Part shown: positions 54,438 through 64,000 of the stretch, piece by piece
How the letters are laid out: each line of letters begins with the position of its first letter
Numbering within the stretch: position 1 is the stretch's first letter
From: Heliocidaris erythrogramma
Lineage: Eukaryota; Echinodermata; Echinoidea; Camarodonta; Echinometridae
Length of the DNA stretch: 64,000 nucleotides
Assembly: GCA_025617745.1 (NCBI GenBank)
Contig: CM046855.1
Location: forward strand, 47,347,813 to 47,411,812
Direction: 5' to 3'
The notes under the pieces: generated by a model
What the model saw: the letters and a program-made list of their open reading frames with translations, nothing else
The model's database searches: none
What the model was told of the DNA's origin: nothing
Made by a program: the position numbers and the translations under genes

Positions 54438-54744
54438 TACAGTTTCATGTTAAAGGGAGGCCATATTGATTGGGGCCTCAATATCTTTCGCTTTATATTC
54501 TAACTCAACTTTTCTCACAATGCATCAGCAATGACGACGTCATCATGCTGATCATTTCTCTTGAACTGATAGGTAGCGAGAGGAGATATTTAAAGCGAAA
54601 CACCCACTGAAGAGTTATTTTTCAGTCACAGATAGTGTAATAGTGTCCCTTTAAGATTCCATTATGCATTGCTGTTAAATCTTTTTTAACGATGCACATT
54701 TTAGATATATTAAATTAGGTTGAGCATTTTACAACAGGGTGATG

Positions 54745-54752
54745 TATATAAG
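54745..54752 (+). promoter_or_regulatory. TATA-like box upstream of a short frame
   Basis: TATATAAG in gatgtatataaggaagtg, about 80 bases before ATG 54824, which opens a 70-codon frame ending at 55036 (MSRLSMEIRRKFIFVCVWKD …). Spacing fits a core promoter, but the protein is not recognised and it may be chance. Confidence 0.25.
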
Positions 54753-55039
54753 GAAGTGTCTTCCTACACCTACTGCTCGCTAGATGCGCTTGGTATCAGC
54801 GACTGTATGCCAATACATACATTATGAGTCGACTTTCAATGGAAATACGGAGAAAATTCATTTTTGTGTGTGTTTGGAAAGATGGATTTCATGATTATTG
54901 TCATGCAGATGCTTTCATTATTTTCCCGCATCGTATTTTGAAAGAGACCTTGGAATATAAGAGCCTTTCATTTGACATTTTATCGCGATTATACCTCAGC
55001 GCCCGTACGCCCATCAAAGCAATCGATAAGAATTGAATG

Positions 55040-56650
55040 CAATCGAAATGGAGTCGGCGAGTCCTGACTTAATATTAAAAGGCTGTCTTTTATTTTTTTT
55101 GTATAAGTCTTACAAAATGGTGGACATTAACCTACGTGGAAACGTTTTTTTTACAGAAACAAATTTTACGAACATACGTTTTTGTGTAATTATCTTTCTT
55201 TGTTAATCAAGCACGTGACAGTAATTGATTGTCCTAAAGATGCCTAATCCTTTTGTAATCATTACATTTTTTAATTTCAGACATTCCTCCGTGCCTTTAT
55301 CAAAAGCATCTCTAAAGAGTTGCCTGTTGGTTAAAATGATATAGCAACAATGCAAAAATGACCGTTTCTTTTAGATTTTTAGCTGGTCATTATTAATCGC
55401 CCCTTACTGGAGAATTTAAGCATCACTATATGTTGAGTTGATACAAATTAAGCTTTTACCTCAGTAAATCCCTCGGACTTTTCTTTCTCCTTCTAAAATC
55501 TACCGCTATTCCTATTTTGAAAGAAGTTTCGTTTTATTCCCCAAAGCCGTTAGTATCTTACCTGTCACCTTTTGTTGCCAAATGAAATAAAGACAGTACG
55601 ATTAAGCAATTATTTGGGATAAAAGTAACCGGAGAAGCAATGGCCTCGTAATACAATACTCTCATTACCTTGCATTTACGTCGCCATTAGATAAACGCTT
55701 TAAAATTGCCCTGCAACATACACAGGATGGAATGTGATACCGTATTAGATATTTGCAATCCTTAAGTTACCAAAGCGCGTCTACTTGTTTCTATGTATAT
55801 TTTTACCAGAATTAAGAGAAAACAAGTTTTTCCTCTAGAAAATGAATGATGTTGTCTAGTCACAGTGCAACGCGATATGCATGAGTGAGCTCTTACTTTT
55901 AATAGTTTACCAGTTCTCAATAGAAGGTGGTATGCTGCAACTGTGTTCACTGTAAGTATTGTGGATCAAGATTTGGGTTCCAAAACAAGCTACATCCACA
56001 GATCTTTATAAGTTATTAATTTATTTAAGAAATAGTGACGCTCATGGTTTTATGTTCTCATCAGTAAGCGGTTAAATAGGACCGAGTTCATTTCAATCGA
56101 TCAAGCAAAGTAGGAGAGTATAAAACACTTCTTTTTTTTTTCCTCAGAACTTGGTTTTCTGTATTTTAGCATGTTTTGGAACTAAACTCTTAATATCATG
56201 AATATCAAAACTTTACCACCATTCCGGTATCTTTCTTGCCCTTGAGATGCCTTTAAAAATATGTCCAGTCATTGTATTGTATATTTCGTGAATCGCTTTT
56301 CAAATCTAGTGCACTGAATATTTTATTAATGAGGAGTAGAGAGAGAGAGAGAGAGGAAGAGACCTTGTAGGGCATGGTCAGTTTAAACCGCTTTCCTTTA
56401 CCAAACAGCATGTCACGATTAACGGTGGGGTTGTTTACCACAGTCGTGCGAGTGATGCTTCTACATGCATGTACTTCGTTTCATGAACGTTGTACACCAT
56501 TAGAAGCAAAAGTTATTTAAAAAGTATTATAAGTCTAAATTGCCTATGATGACTTTAGATATTTCTCTGGCTGTTAGAAATATCAATGCTTTGTCATTCA
56601 CCATTGGTTTGTCTGGTTTTCACCCTTTCCTCATAATTGCTTCACTCGGA
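55040..56650. other. Noncoding region, no recognised gene
   Basis: AT-rich; short (ag)n at 56338-56355. No exon recognised. Confidence 0.4.
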
Positions 56651-56654
56651 TGTA

Positions 56655-57140
56655 TTACTTAGTTCAAAGTTCAAAGTTCTTTTATTTACACTCATTTAAA
56701 GAAACATAACATTTACCATAATTAAATTTACAAAATTAATACAGTGATAGACTTTCAAAAGAACATAATTATATCCAAACAAAACATAATGAGAGCGAAG
56801 TGAAGAGCTAAAACTTTACAAAAATTACAAAATTAATACAATGATAGACTTTCAAAAGAACATAATTATATCCAAACCAAACATAATAAGAGCGATGGGA
56901 AGAGCTAAAAAAGAATAGGGTCGTTATACAAAAGCCCATCCATGATGTGTATTAATGAATATTGAAATTAAATGTTCTACTGTTGGAGGCATGAAATTTA
57001 AACAATACATAAAAAAGAGTCGAGAGCCTGATGAGTTATTGCACGCTGTAAAGTCAATTAAATACATTTTAGACTTATTGTTAAAAGTTTGAAGACTTCG
57101 AAAATTTCTATAATAAAAATGGGAATGGAACTCCAACATT
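56655..57140 (-). mobile_element. Probable non-LTR retrotransposon 3' end, reverse strand, with duplicated 97-bp block
   Basis: The reverse strand ends in aataaaagaactttgaactt tgaact, a repeat-type 3' tail of non-LTR elements. Just inside it, a 97-bp block is tandemly duplicated (acaaaattaatacagtgata at 56730 and acaaaattaatacaatgata at 56827; each followed by gactttcaaaagaacataat). The adjacent reverse frame to 57139 lacks a clear RT signature. Confidence 0.4.
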
Positions 57141-58440
57141 TTGGACCATCAAAGAAAATTGATCTTTTCATTATAGTTCCTTTAATTTGTGGTAGGTGGT
57201 TATTAGATGAATTTCTAGTTTCTCATTAATGGAAACTCGAATTCAATTTGAAATACTTTAGAAAGGCACATGGTAATAATTCATTACGACACAAGTATAC
57301 GGGACCTAAAGTACCAATAAATTTAGGTGGCTTTAGACGAGTTTCATACCTGTCCTTTAGAACGTGAACGGTTACATACCTAAAAATAGACATTATGCAA
57401 TACATTATGCATCTTGACAAACTGGCAGAGGGAGGGGGGGGGGGGGTAGACAGAGAGACGTGCACTTAGCATGACAAACTGGGTACAGTTCCCTTGACTG
57501 GTTTCTAATCAAATTATTTGATTGTGGTGGAGCTGGAGGGTCGGACTTCTGATGGTAACTGCATCCCAACCGATTAAATCCTTCCAATTATACAGCATAC
57601 AACATAATCAGCCAGCTCCAGTAGCCGCAAGTGGCGTAGAAAACGCCGTGTTCAGAGGAGTTTACCTATACACCCCTACATTCTTTCCCTTCAACATGTA
57701 GTCTTTTGATTAATATTCATTTTATCTTACAACTCACACAAAGAGCCAAAAATAAATATATTAAAATATAAGTAGCTGGCTTTGTTGTAGAAAACGCAGA
57801 ATGCCAGAACAAAGGGTTAAACCTACACTACATGTCCTCATGCCCTCCATTATGATGGTCAAAACTTGGTATAATTCTGATTTTCGATTTATTCATAAAT
57901 TTCAGGAGATTACTGCATGAATACGATGAAATTTCGATGATACAGGTTGCCGATGAGATATGAATCGAAATGAAATATCTCTTTTCAATCCAATTGAAGG
58001 TATAGTAGGCACAATACTTCCAAATCGCTGAATACAGAATGTCACTCAGCACAACAGATTATACCCCAAAAGGGTCTTTGTAAGGTATCTGTCTTTTTTT
58101 TGACAGTCGGTAAACGAGGAAGGATGTCCGAGACTGAATCCGTTTTGAAGCCACTGATTCAGGTTTACCGAAACTTCATTGTGGCTTTCTATGTAGGACG
58201 GAGCGTGGTGTGGTTTCCAACCAAATTCCACCTCACCTTCACTCACTTGTCAAGCTATCTCTCCGTTACCAGTGGCGTGGTGAGAGTCCAGCCACTGAGG
58301 GAGCTCTGGTATCGGGGGGGGGGGGGGGGGGGGGTGGACACCGGGCTTCCTCAGAGCATGAAATGCGAATTAACTAAGTCACTGATAAGGTGGAGGGTGT
58401 CGGAAGGGTCCTATCGTTTTCTTTTCGGACCGTTTTCCCT
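57141..58440. other. Noncoding region with poly-G tracts
   Basis: G runs at 57436-57446 and 58314-58334. The latter follows ccagtggcgtggtgagagtc, a motif repeatedly next to G runs here. Confidence 0.4.
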
Positions 58441-58443
58441 TTC

Positions 58444-58445
<2 letters not shown>

Positions 58446-58489
<44 letters not shown>

Positions 58490-58498
58490 GGGGGGGGG
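58446..58498. repeat. Poly-T (43) to poly-G (10) junction
   Basis: 43 consecutive T followed immediately by about 10 G. A third such T-to-G junction after those near 35105 and 36063. Confidence 0.9.
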
Positions 58499-60264
58499 AG
58501 TTCTTTCCTCTTTTCTTTATTTCTAAATAAAGGGGGGGTGTCATTGGGGGGGGGGGTGTCATTCGTCATGCATTTCTGACATGACTCTTTATCACCCTCG
58601 TCAAGATTTAATGTCAGGTGGGACCTTAAACAAAACAAAACAAAAAAACGTTATGTAACATTCTACCTATCATGACATCACATCATACTGATGTTCTTTC
58701 CACTTTCAAATAAATAGACACACGGATCCAAACCGCGTGAGATTAACTGGCAATCATGTGCGCTTATTATTTCATGAATAAATGTATATACATGAACATT
58801 TCTCCGTATAGCGCCTAAAAATAGGTGACTAGAAATCGGGGTTGTAAGGATTGGATTTGATCACTTTGGTATTTATAGGATTAGCGATTCTCCAGGGGAA
58901 TCCGATTTTAAATCGACTTGTTTGCCCCAATGTTTCTATCCTATCATACCTGTAATGTATTGCTTAATGCGTATGTGACGTAATGTTCTGTCGTTGTTCA
59001 TGTTTGGCGCAGAGTAATTAAAGCAGCAATGCAACCGTCATTACCATATTGTATTTTACAGAAAACGTGAAATACCAACCTGCCTTTGACAGAAAACATG
59101 AATAAATAACAAGTAAAAACATTCGAAGAGTCCGTTGTCCTTTGTCTTCGCCACTCGACAGTTTTGTTCCATGTTTTCGTGGTAACCTCTCAATTCACCC
59201 TCCCTGACATTTCTCCTTCAACATCGCTTTAGCTATGTTTCCTCAAAGCCATTTAATACTCCTCCCTGCTACGTATATTATTGTTCGAAATGAAAAGGTT
59301 AGCTATTCAATACCAGGATGTGGGTAAAAGTCCGCCTTATTCCAAGGCACCCAAGGTAATAATGGTAATTGGAAGAATGGCATGGAGATATTATTGCAGA
59401 AGTCATTTTAGACAGGGAAAGGGAGTGGTGTACTCGCTCACAAACGCGTGGTCTACCGGTATCTTAAGATCGACCTCGGAGATACATAGTAAGTGATCTC
59501 GCCATGTTTGCAAGTCTTAAAGGTATCGTGTTTGCTTTATTTTAACTGCTATTACATCGCCAAATATAAATACAAGGAAATCTGGTATGCTAGTATCCTC
59601 AGAGCATCGTGTTTACCTATTTTTTTGTTCACGTTTTGCGATGAAAAGCAATGATGCCGATTGGATATGTTTGTAAGGAAGGAGTATCCCAATATTTTTA
59701 TTTTTTGTAAAAATGGGGAAATCCAAGATGAATTAAGATATAGTATTCTCTTCTGATTCATATTTCCGAACGTTATTCAAAAAGGTCTATATGTAGATAT
59801 GAAAAAGAGAAACTAAATATTGATTGAAAACAAATTAGTGCCAACATTCTTAATTTCCCAGAAGGAACCTGAAGAATGGCATAAGAATATTATTCTTTAC
59901 GAAAGACCTTCGGGCATCCATCCGATAAATACAAAGGTACTACATTATTCAATTTTCAATTTCAATTCAATTCAAATACATTTATTTCCAATGAATAGGC
60001 AAAAAGCAATCAAAATTGTTACATTATCTTTTGCAAATAATTGTACCTACACAGTTGAAAGGTATTACATTTTCAATTTCAATTTCAATTCAGATTAAAA
60101 TCGTTTATTTCCTACGAGAGTAGACAATCGAAATGTAAAAATTGTTTCCCTGCACATGCAGAAGAAATTTGAAGATACAGAAAACATGATGGTTTGTAGA
60201 AATATGTTAAACATGTTTGGCACTGGTTTTTTTTTAATGAAAAGAGAGCAGCGTGATCTGTATT
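58499..60264. other. Noncoding region with TTCAATTC repeats
   Basis: ttcaatttcaattcaattca followed by aatacatttatttcc occurs at 59948-59990 and in variant form at 60068-60112, resembling reverse-strand 3' tails of non-LTR elements. No gene recognised. Confidence 0.45.
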
Positions 60265-60488
60265 TGAGCCTGATCAGTTAATCACAGACGGACACAGGAC
60301 AAATTTTGAAAGTTTGAAGGCCTGTAGAAAAGAAGTATTTAATTGAAGCGAGCTATTTTATGTTTCATTGTGAAGGGCATAACTGAAGGATAAAATTTGG
60401 TTGCCGTGGTCGCCTTCTAAAATTTTAATCCATAAAATATTCACTGTCACAGACGGACAAAATGCCCACTGTTAACCGATCAGGCTCA
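60265..60488. mobile_element. Probable foldback MITE with TGAGCCTGATC ends
   Basis: tgagcctgatcagttaa at the left and ttaaccgatcaggctca at the right are inverted repeats with one mismatch. A cacagacggaca block lies inside both halves, in direct orientation. Confidence 0.6.
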
Positions 60489-61143
60489 TTTATTCTCTAT
60501 TTGGAAGCATACCCTGTCCCCTTCCCTTTATTCATTTTGTCGTAATCATTTCCTAAACTATAGAAGAAATCAAAGAGATGTCAGTTCAATTCCATTCAAA
60601 TCTTATTCACTTACAATCTCCCGAAATGATTATAAGATAATGATTTATTTCCGAAGGGGCTAAAGTTGTACCTTTTTATATCTGCATAGAAAACATACTT
60701 GCACAGTGAATCGCTAGGAAAAAGAAATTTGTGTTTGCTGCATTAAACCTTAAATAATTCTGTCTGTCAAGTAAGTGATTGTGTACAAATAAAAGGATTA
60801 GTGTCTCGTTGCCAACGATGTCAGAGGCGGCGGAGCATCTCAAGTGGGGGCACCAGAAAAAGGGTACCTTTTTAAAAGGGGCACCTACAAGATTGAGGAT
60901 GAACACAAAGCGAAGAAACGACCATTTTGTGACATTGGTATTACCCTACATGCAGTCTAATTAATACATTATCGAGCATCATCTTCTTCATTGTTATTTT
61001 ATCGTTTTTATCTTTACGTTGTTCTAGATACTGATTCAGCTCCCCAATTAGCAGTTGTATGTACATGATGTAATGGTCTAATCAGTCATGTGTGAGTGAG
61101 CGAAGGGAGCGAGGATTTATCTTCTTCACATATTAGCTAGGAA

Positions 61144-61602
61144 AAGGGTCACGTATAAAAGGTAAGAAGGGGCAGTTATCAGATCTGAAATGGGACAGAA
61201 GAGGAAAAGATACGGGTATTAGAAGGAAAAAGGGGCACCTATCAGAAGTAAACAAGCACTAATTAAAGGAGAAATGGACACATAGAGAGAAAAGTGGGCA
61301 ATTATTAGATTTGAAAAGGGGTACTCAACAGGAGGTAAAAAGGAGCACTTATCAGTAGGGGAAAGGACACTCATTAGAAAGGAAAATGGCCCTTTTTTAA
61401 ATAAAAAGGGGCACTTATCAGAAGAAAAGAGCACTGTTCGGAAGTGAAAATGGCACTTATCAGGAGAACAGGCCACTTATGGGAGAGAAAAGAGGGGCAA
61501 TTATCAAAATTTGAAAAGGGGCACTTATCAGAAGCGGAAAGGGCACTGATTATATAGGAAAAGGGGCACTTTAATAGTAAAATGGCACTTATCAGAGAAT
61601 GA
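61144..61602 (+). repeat. Degenerate short-unit array, GGGGCACTTATCAG type
   Basis: Imperfect units of about 20-35 bp, each near aaaaggggcacttatcagaa, repeated roughly 15 times. Exact cacttatcag occurs near 61346, 61412, 61454, 61522 and 61586, with variants such as ggggcacctatcag and ggggcagttatcag. A weaker extension (gggggcaccag … aaaaggggcacc) occurs at 60844-60890. On the reverse strand it encodes recurring SDKCPF-like peptides, probably an accident of the repeat. Confidence 0.75.
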
Positions 61603-61982
61603 TGTTCATAGAATTTATGAATTAATTGGGTGGGTTTAGTTAGGGGTTGAATGATAATGTAAAAGAAGGAATTACTTTAATGTCATGCTCCCTAAGTCAC
61701 CCCAGAGGAACCTTTATTCGTATACGATGTTATTTCAGCAGATGTAAACAGAAAGCTCGTCATTCTCTGCCCCACTCGTCTTCCGATTGATCGCCATCGA
61801 TTCTCGAAGACGATGTGACTGACATGTGGTCAGCAACTCTATGAGAGAATGTTGAGTTGGGGAGCAGGTGAAAAATAATTTGTAAGTTTCTGATTCTTTT
61901 GGTTCCGAAGTGGAAGATTATCATAGAAGCCATGTCACAGGAAAAAGATTGCTCTCGGAATGGCCTCTTATTCCAGAAATCA

Positions 61983-62123
61983 CTAGGGCCCTGTTTCATA
62001 AAACGTGTCATCAATGACAAGTTGCAATAACTCTTACAAGCTACTGAAATCCTGCATCTGATTGGCTGAGAGCAAATTTGTTGGTAAAAATCACCGACAA
62101 GATACATGATGGAACGCCCCCTA
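61983..62123. mobile_element. GTTTCATCAAGC foldback MITE
   Basis: Ends ctagggccctgtttcataaa and tgatggaacgccccctag. Core gctactgaaatcctgcatct and gattggctgagagcaaattt. Confidence 0.75.
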
Positions 62124-62469
62124 GAAATACAATATATCGAGAACTTTGGTAGAACTTTCGGAGCTACATGTCTGTAGTCCCATGTGCCCATTATATGCGT
62201 GTAGTGCTTTTTAAAAAACGGATTATTTCATGTTCATCTACTAAGTCAATTTTAAGTCAGTTTAATCATATACAGTTATTCTTGTTTCATCATTCCACAT
62301 AATTTCTATACTGTTTATTTCTCAATGTAATATCATGACGGGTACTCAACCTCTATAAATATCTTCTCTGGCATTACAGAAAATACCTTACGATAGATTT
62401 GGGAGTGTAAATAGAACCATCGCTTTTGTCATTTTATAGATTGATGCCTAGATCTCGACTCGCTGTAAT

Positions 62470-62611
62470 CAGGGGAGCGTTTCATCAAGCGTTTTGTAAG
62501 TGATTTTTACCGACAACTGTTATACGCTACTGAAATCCTTGCATCTGATTGGCTGAGAGCAAATTTGTCAGTAAAAATCACTGACAAAACGCTTGATGAA
62601 ACGTTCCCCTG
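62470..62611. mobile_element. GTTTCATCAAGC foldback MITE, well preserved
   Basis: Ends caggggagcgtttcatcaag and cttgatgaaacgttcccctg. Nearly identical to the copy at 45080-45222. Confidence 0.85.
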
Positions 62612-64000
62612 GACGTTCGTATGTACAATGAAAGAAACACGCTATCTACTAGTATATAACCTATTAACAGCTTGTCTTAAATATGAAATATAGATTATTT
62701 GTATATTTCCACGGGAGCATAATGTTGCAGTCAAATCAGCTGAATGGGAAAAAAAACAGTGCTGCTAGGCGGAATTATTATGGTTTTACTTCCGGAGAAA
62801 GCCTCCGCTATCATCAACATGATCGATTTGCATGCAGATTTTATTTTTGGAAAAAATAGTAAGCTAAGACAATTCTTGTGGTAATATGTTTATATCTTTA
62901 TATCATGTCTAGAGCATTGATCCACTGTATCGATGAGATCCAATCTGACTCTTTTCTTAAGACACACGTCTTGAAAATGAACCACCCAGTTATTGAGACA
63001 ATTTGACTGAAGATAGTGAAACCGTATCAGTTTCAAATCATCTTCTCTGCCTGACGATGAAATGAACGCCCTGGCAACTTGATATTCTTTTGTCTTATGA
63101 GTCTAACGCTATAGAAGAAAAAATACTTGTTTGCGTAATGAAATTGGAAATTGCAGTCACCAGCTCTCGTTACCTCCTTGTAGTTCTTCGATGCAAACTG
63201 TGGCGGTTGCTTGCAGCTTGATTCGGTGGGCAAATATCACGGGTCACGTGACGAGAGTCGGTAAACAGCTAAGGTGGTAAGACAAGGCTGGCGGGATTGC
63301 GTCCTTGAAGCTGAGACTTCAGAACGCCACGATAATGATGCACCTGAAGAAAATGAAGTTACACGAAGATATTCCATCTCAAAAAGCTAAGCTGTATGTG
63401 AGTCACTCTTGTCAGGTCTTAAGTGTTTCCCACCAAAATGTCTTATCATTCGCTCCAGGGACAAGGGTTTTGTTTGGCACGGGAGGAGAATAAATTTTGA
63501 ATGATACCAGTGGCATATCCGTAAGGATACGCGCTCCCCCTTTTTCCAGGCAAATTCCCATAAGCCCGCACGTATAAGTTTGTCTGATGGGTGTACCCCC
63601 TCCCCTATTTTAAACGCCTAGATTGTAGAACATACATCAAAACTCTTCATGTCTATAACCCATGCGACCTTGGAGTCATATAGCAAGTCGAAAATAACAG
63701 GATGTCAGTATCGCTTGATAGTCTTGCAGACACTTTTGGCGCAATCACTAAATTACGTGCTTTTATTTCTCAGTTATGAACTGATATAACTAACAGTAAT
63801 CGACAGAGTTTTCAGGATTTGATACGGTTAATATCGAATTAAATGATTGTGCTGTTTTCACTTTTATAACGCAGTAAAGTAGCGAACATATTAATCAGCT
63901 GTGAGTTCCCTTTTATGTATCATTCAATTCAATTCCATTCAATTTTAATTTTGAAAATTTCTGCAATTCAAGTAAATGGCTTTGTGATACTGTCGGTACC
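62612..64000. other. Noncoding right edge, no recognised gene
   Basis: Contains ccagtggcatatccgtaagg near 63509 followed by a C-rich run (relative of the ggcgtatccag motif) and a tcattcaattcaattccatt tail-like stretch near 63921. The open frame at 63305-63493 has no recognisable domain. Confidence 0.4.

Noticed and set aside
58100..58579. 159-codon frame with poly-Gly and poly-Phe
   Set aside because: It is created by poly-G and poly-T tracts; no protein-like content.
61219..61476. Reverse-strand frame with repeated SDKCPF-like peptides
   Set aside because: The peptides follow directly from the degenerate GGGGCACTTATCAG array; no start context or partner suggests a cysteine-repeat protein.

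Overview
This is a eukaryotic, animal-type window: split exons with GT/AG boundaries, long introns, very low coding density and heavy transposon load. The repeat types (7SL-like and tRNA-headed SINEs, TTAA and TA foldback MITEs, a DIRS-type tyrosine-recombinase retrotransposon, and repeats opening with agctcacctgag or tatgcctccgcc) fit a marine invertebrate genome. I favour an echinoderm, most likely a sea urchin, but this is inference from repeat character and not from a diagnostic gene.

Positions 1-25902 hold the plus-strand gene AHSA1 (activator of HSP90 ATPase). Eight exons are visible at 733-812, 20316-20426, 21299-21384, 22147-22267, 22976-23061, 23773-23928, 24790-24891 and 25851-25902. 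Their phases agree and together they encode about 264 residues. The first exon lies left of the window. The last exon(s) were not found: a 5.7 kb DIRS-like element (26083-31826) and a 500-base assembly gap (31866-32365) follow the eighth exon.

The 19.5 kb intron between the first two visible exons contains an intronless same-strand gene for a polytopic membrane protein that looks like a divergent otopetrin (proton channel), at 10520-12442. It is bracketed by a roughly 0.5 kb direct repeat. The same intron is packed with mobile DNA: a TTA-flanked inverted-repeat transposon (1599-2573), a reverse-strand non-LTR retrotransposon remnant split by a TTAA MITE, a 7SL/Alu-like SINE, a non-LTR 3' end, a possible DIRS leader fragment, a nested pair of inverted-repeat elements with a tRNA-Gly-like relic (15923-18480), and an inverted-repeat element with five tandem units of about 170 bp (18803-19793).

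From 32366 to 64000 I find no gene I can name. The region holds more MITEs and foldbacks, a perfect 53-bp inverted repeat 650 bp apart (42542-43297), a TTA-flanked element tiled with about 25 TCCGTA/TCCGCA words (40034-40730), purine/pyrimidine tracts, poly-T/poly-G junctions and a degenerate short-unit array (61144-61602). A few exon-like open frames are listed at low confidence. The most noteworthy observations are the nested otopetrin-like gene, the two TTA-flanked elements with dense internal motif arrays, the 7SL-like SINE, and the DIRS element with an internally duplicated ORF1 and two lost catalytic aspartates.
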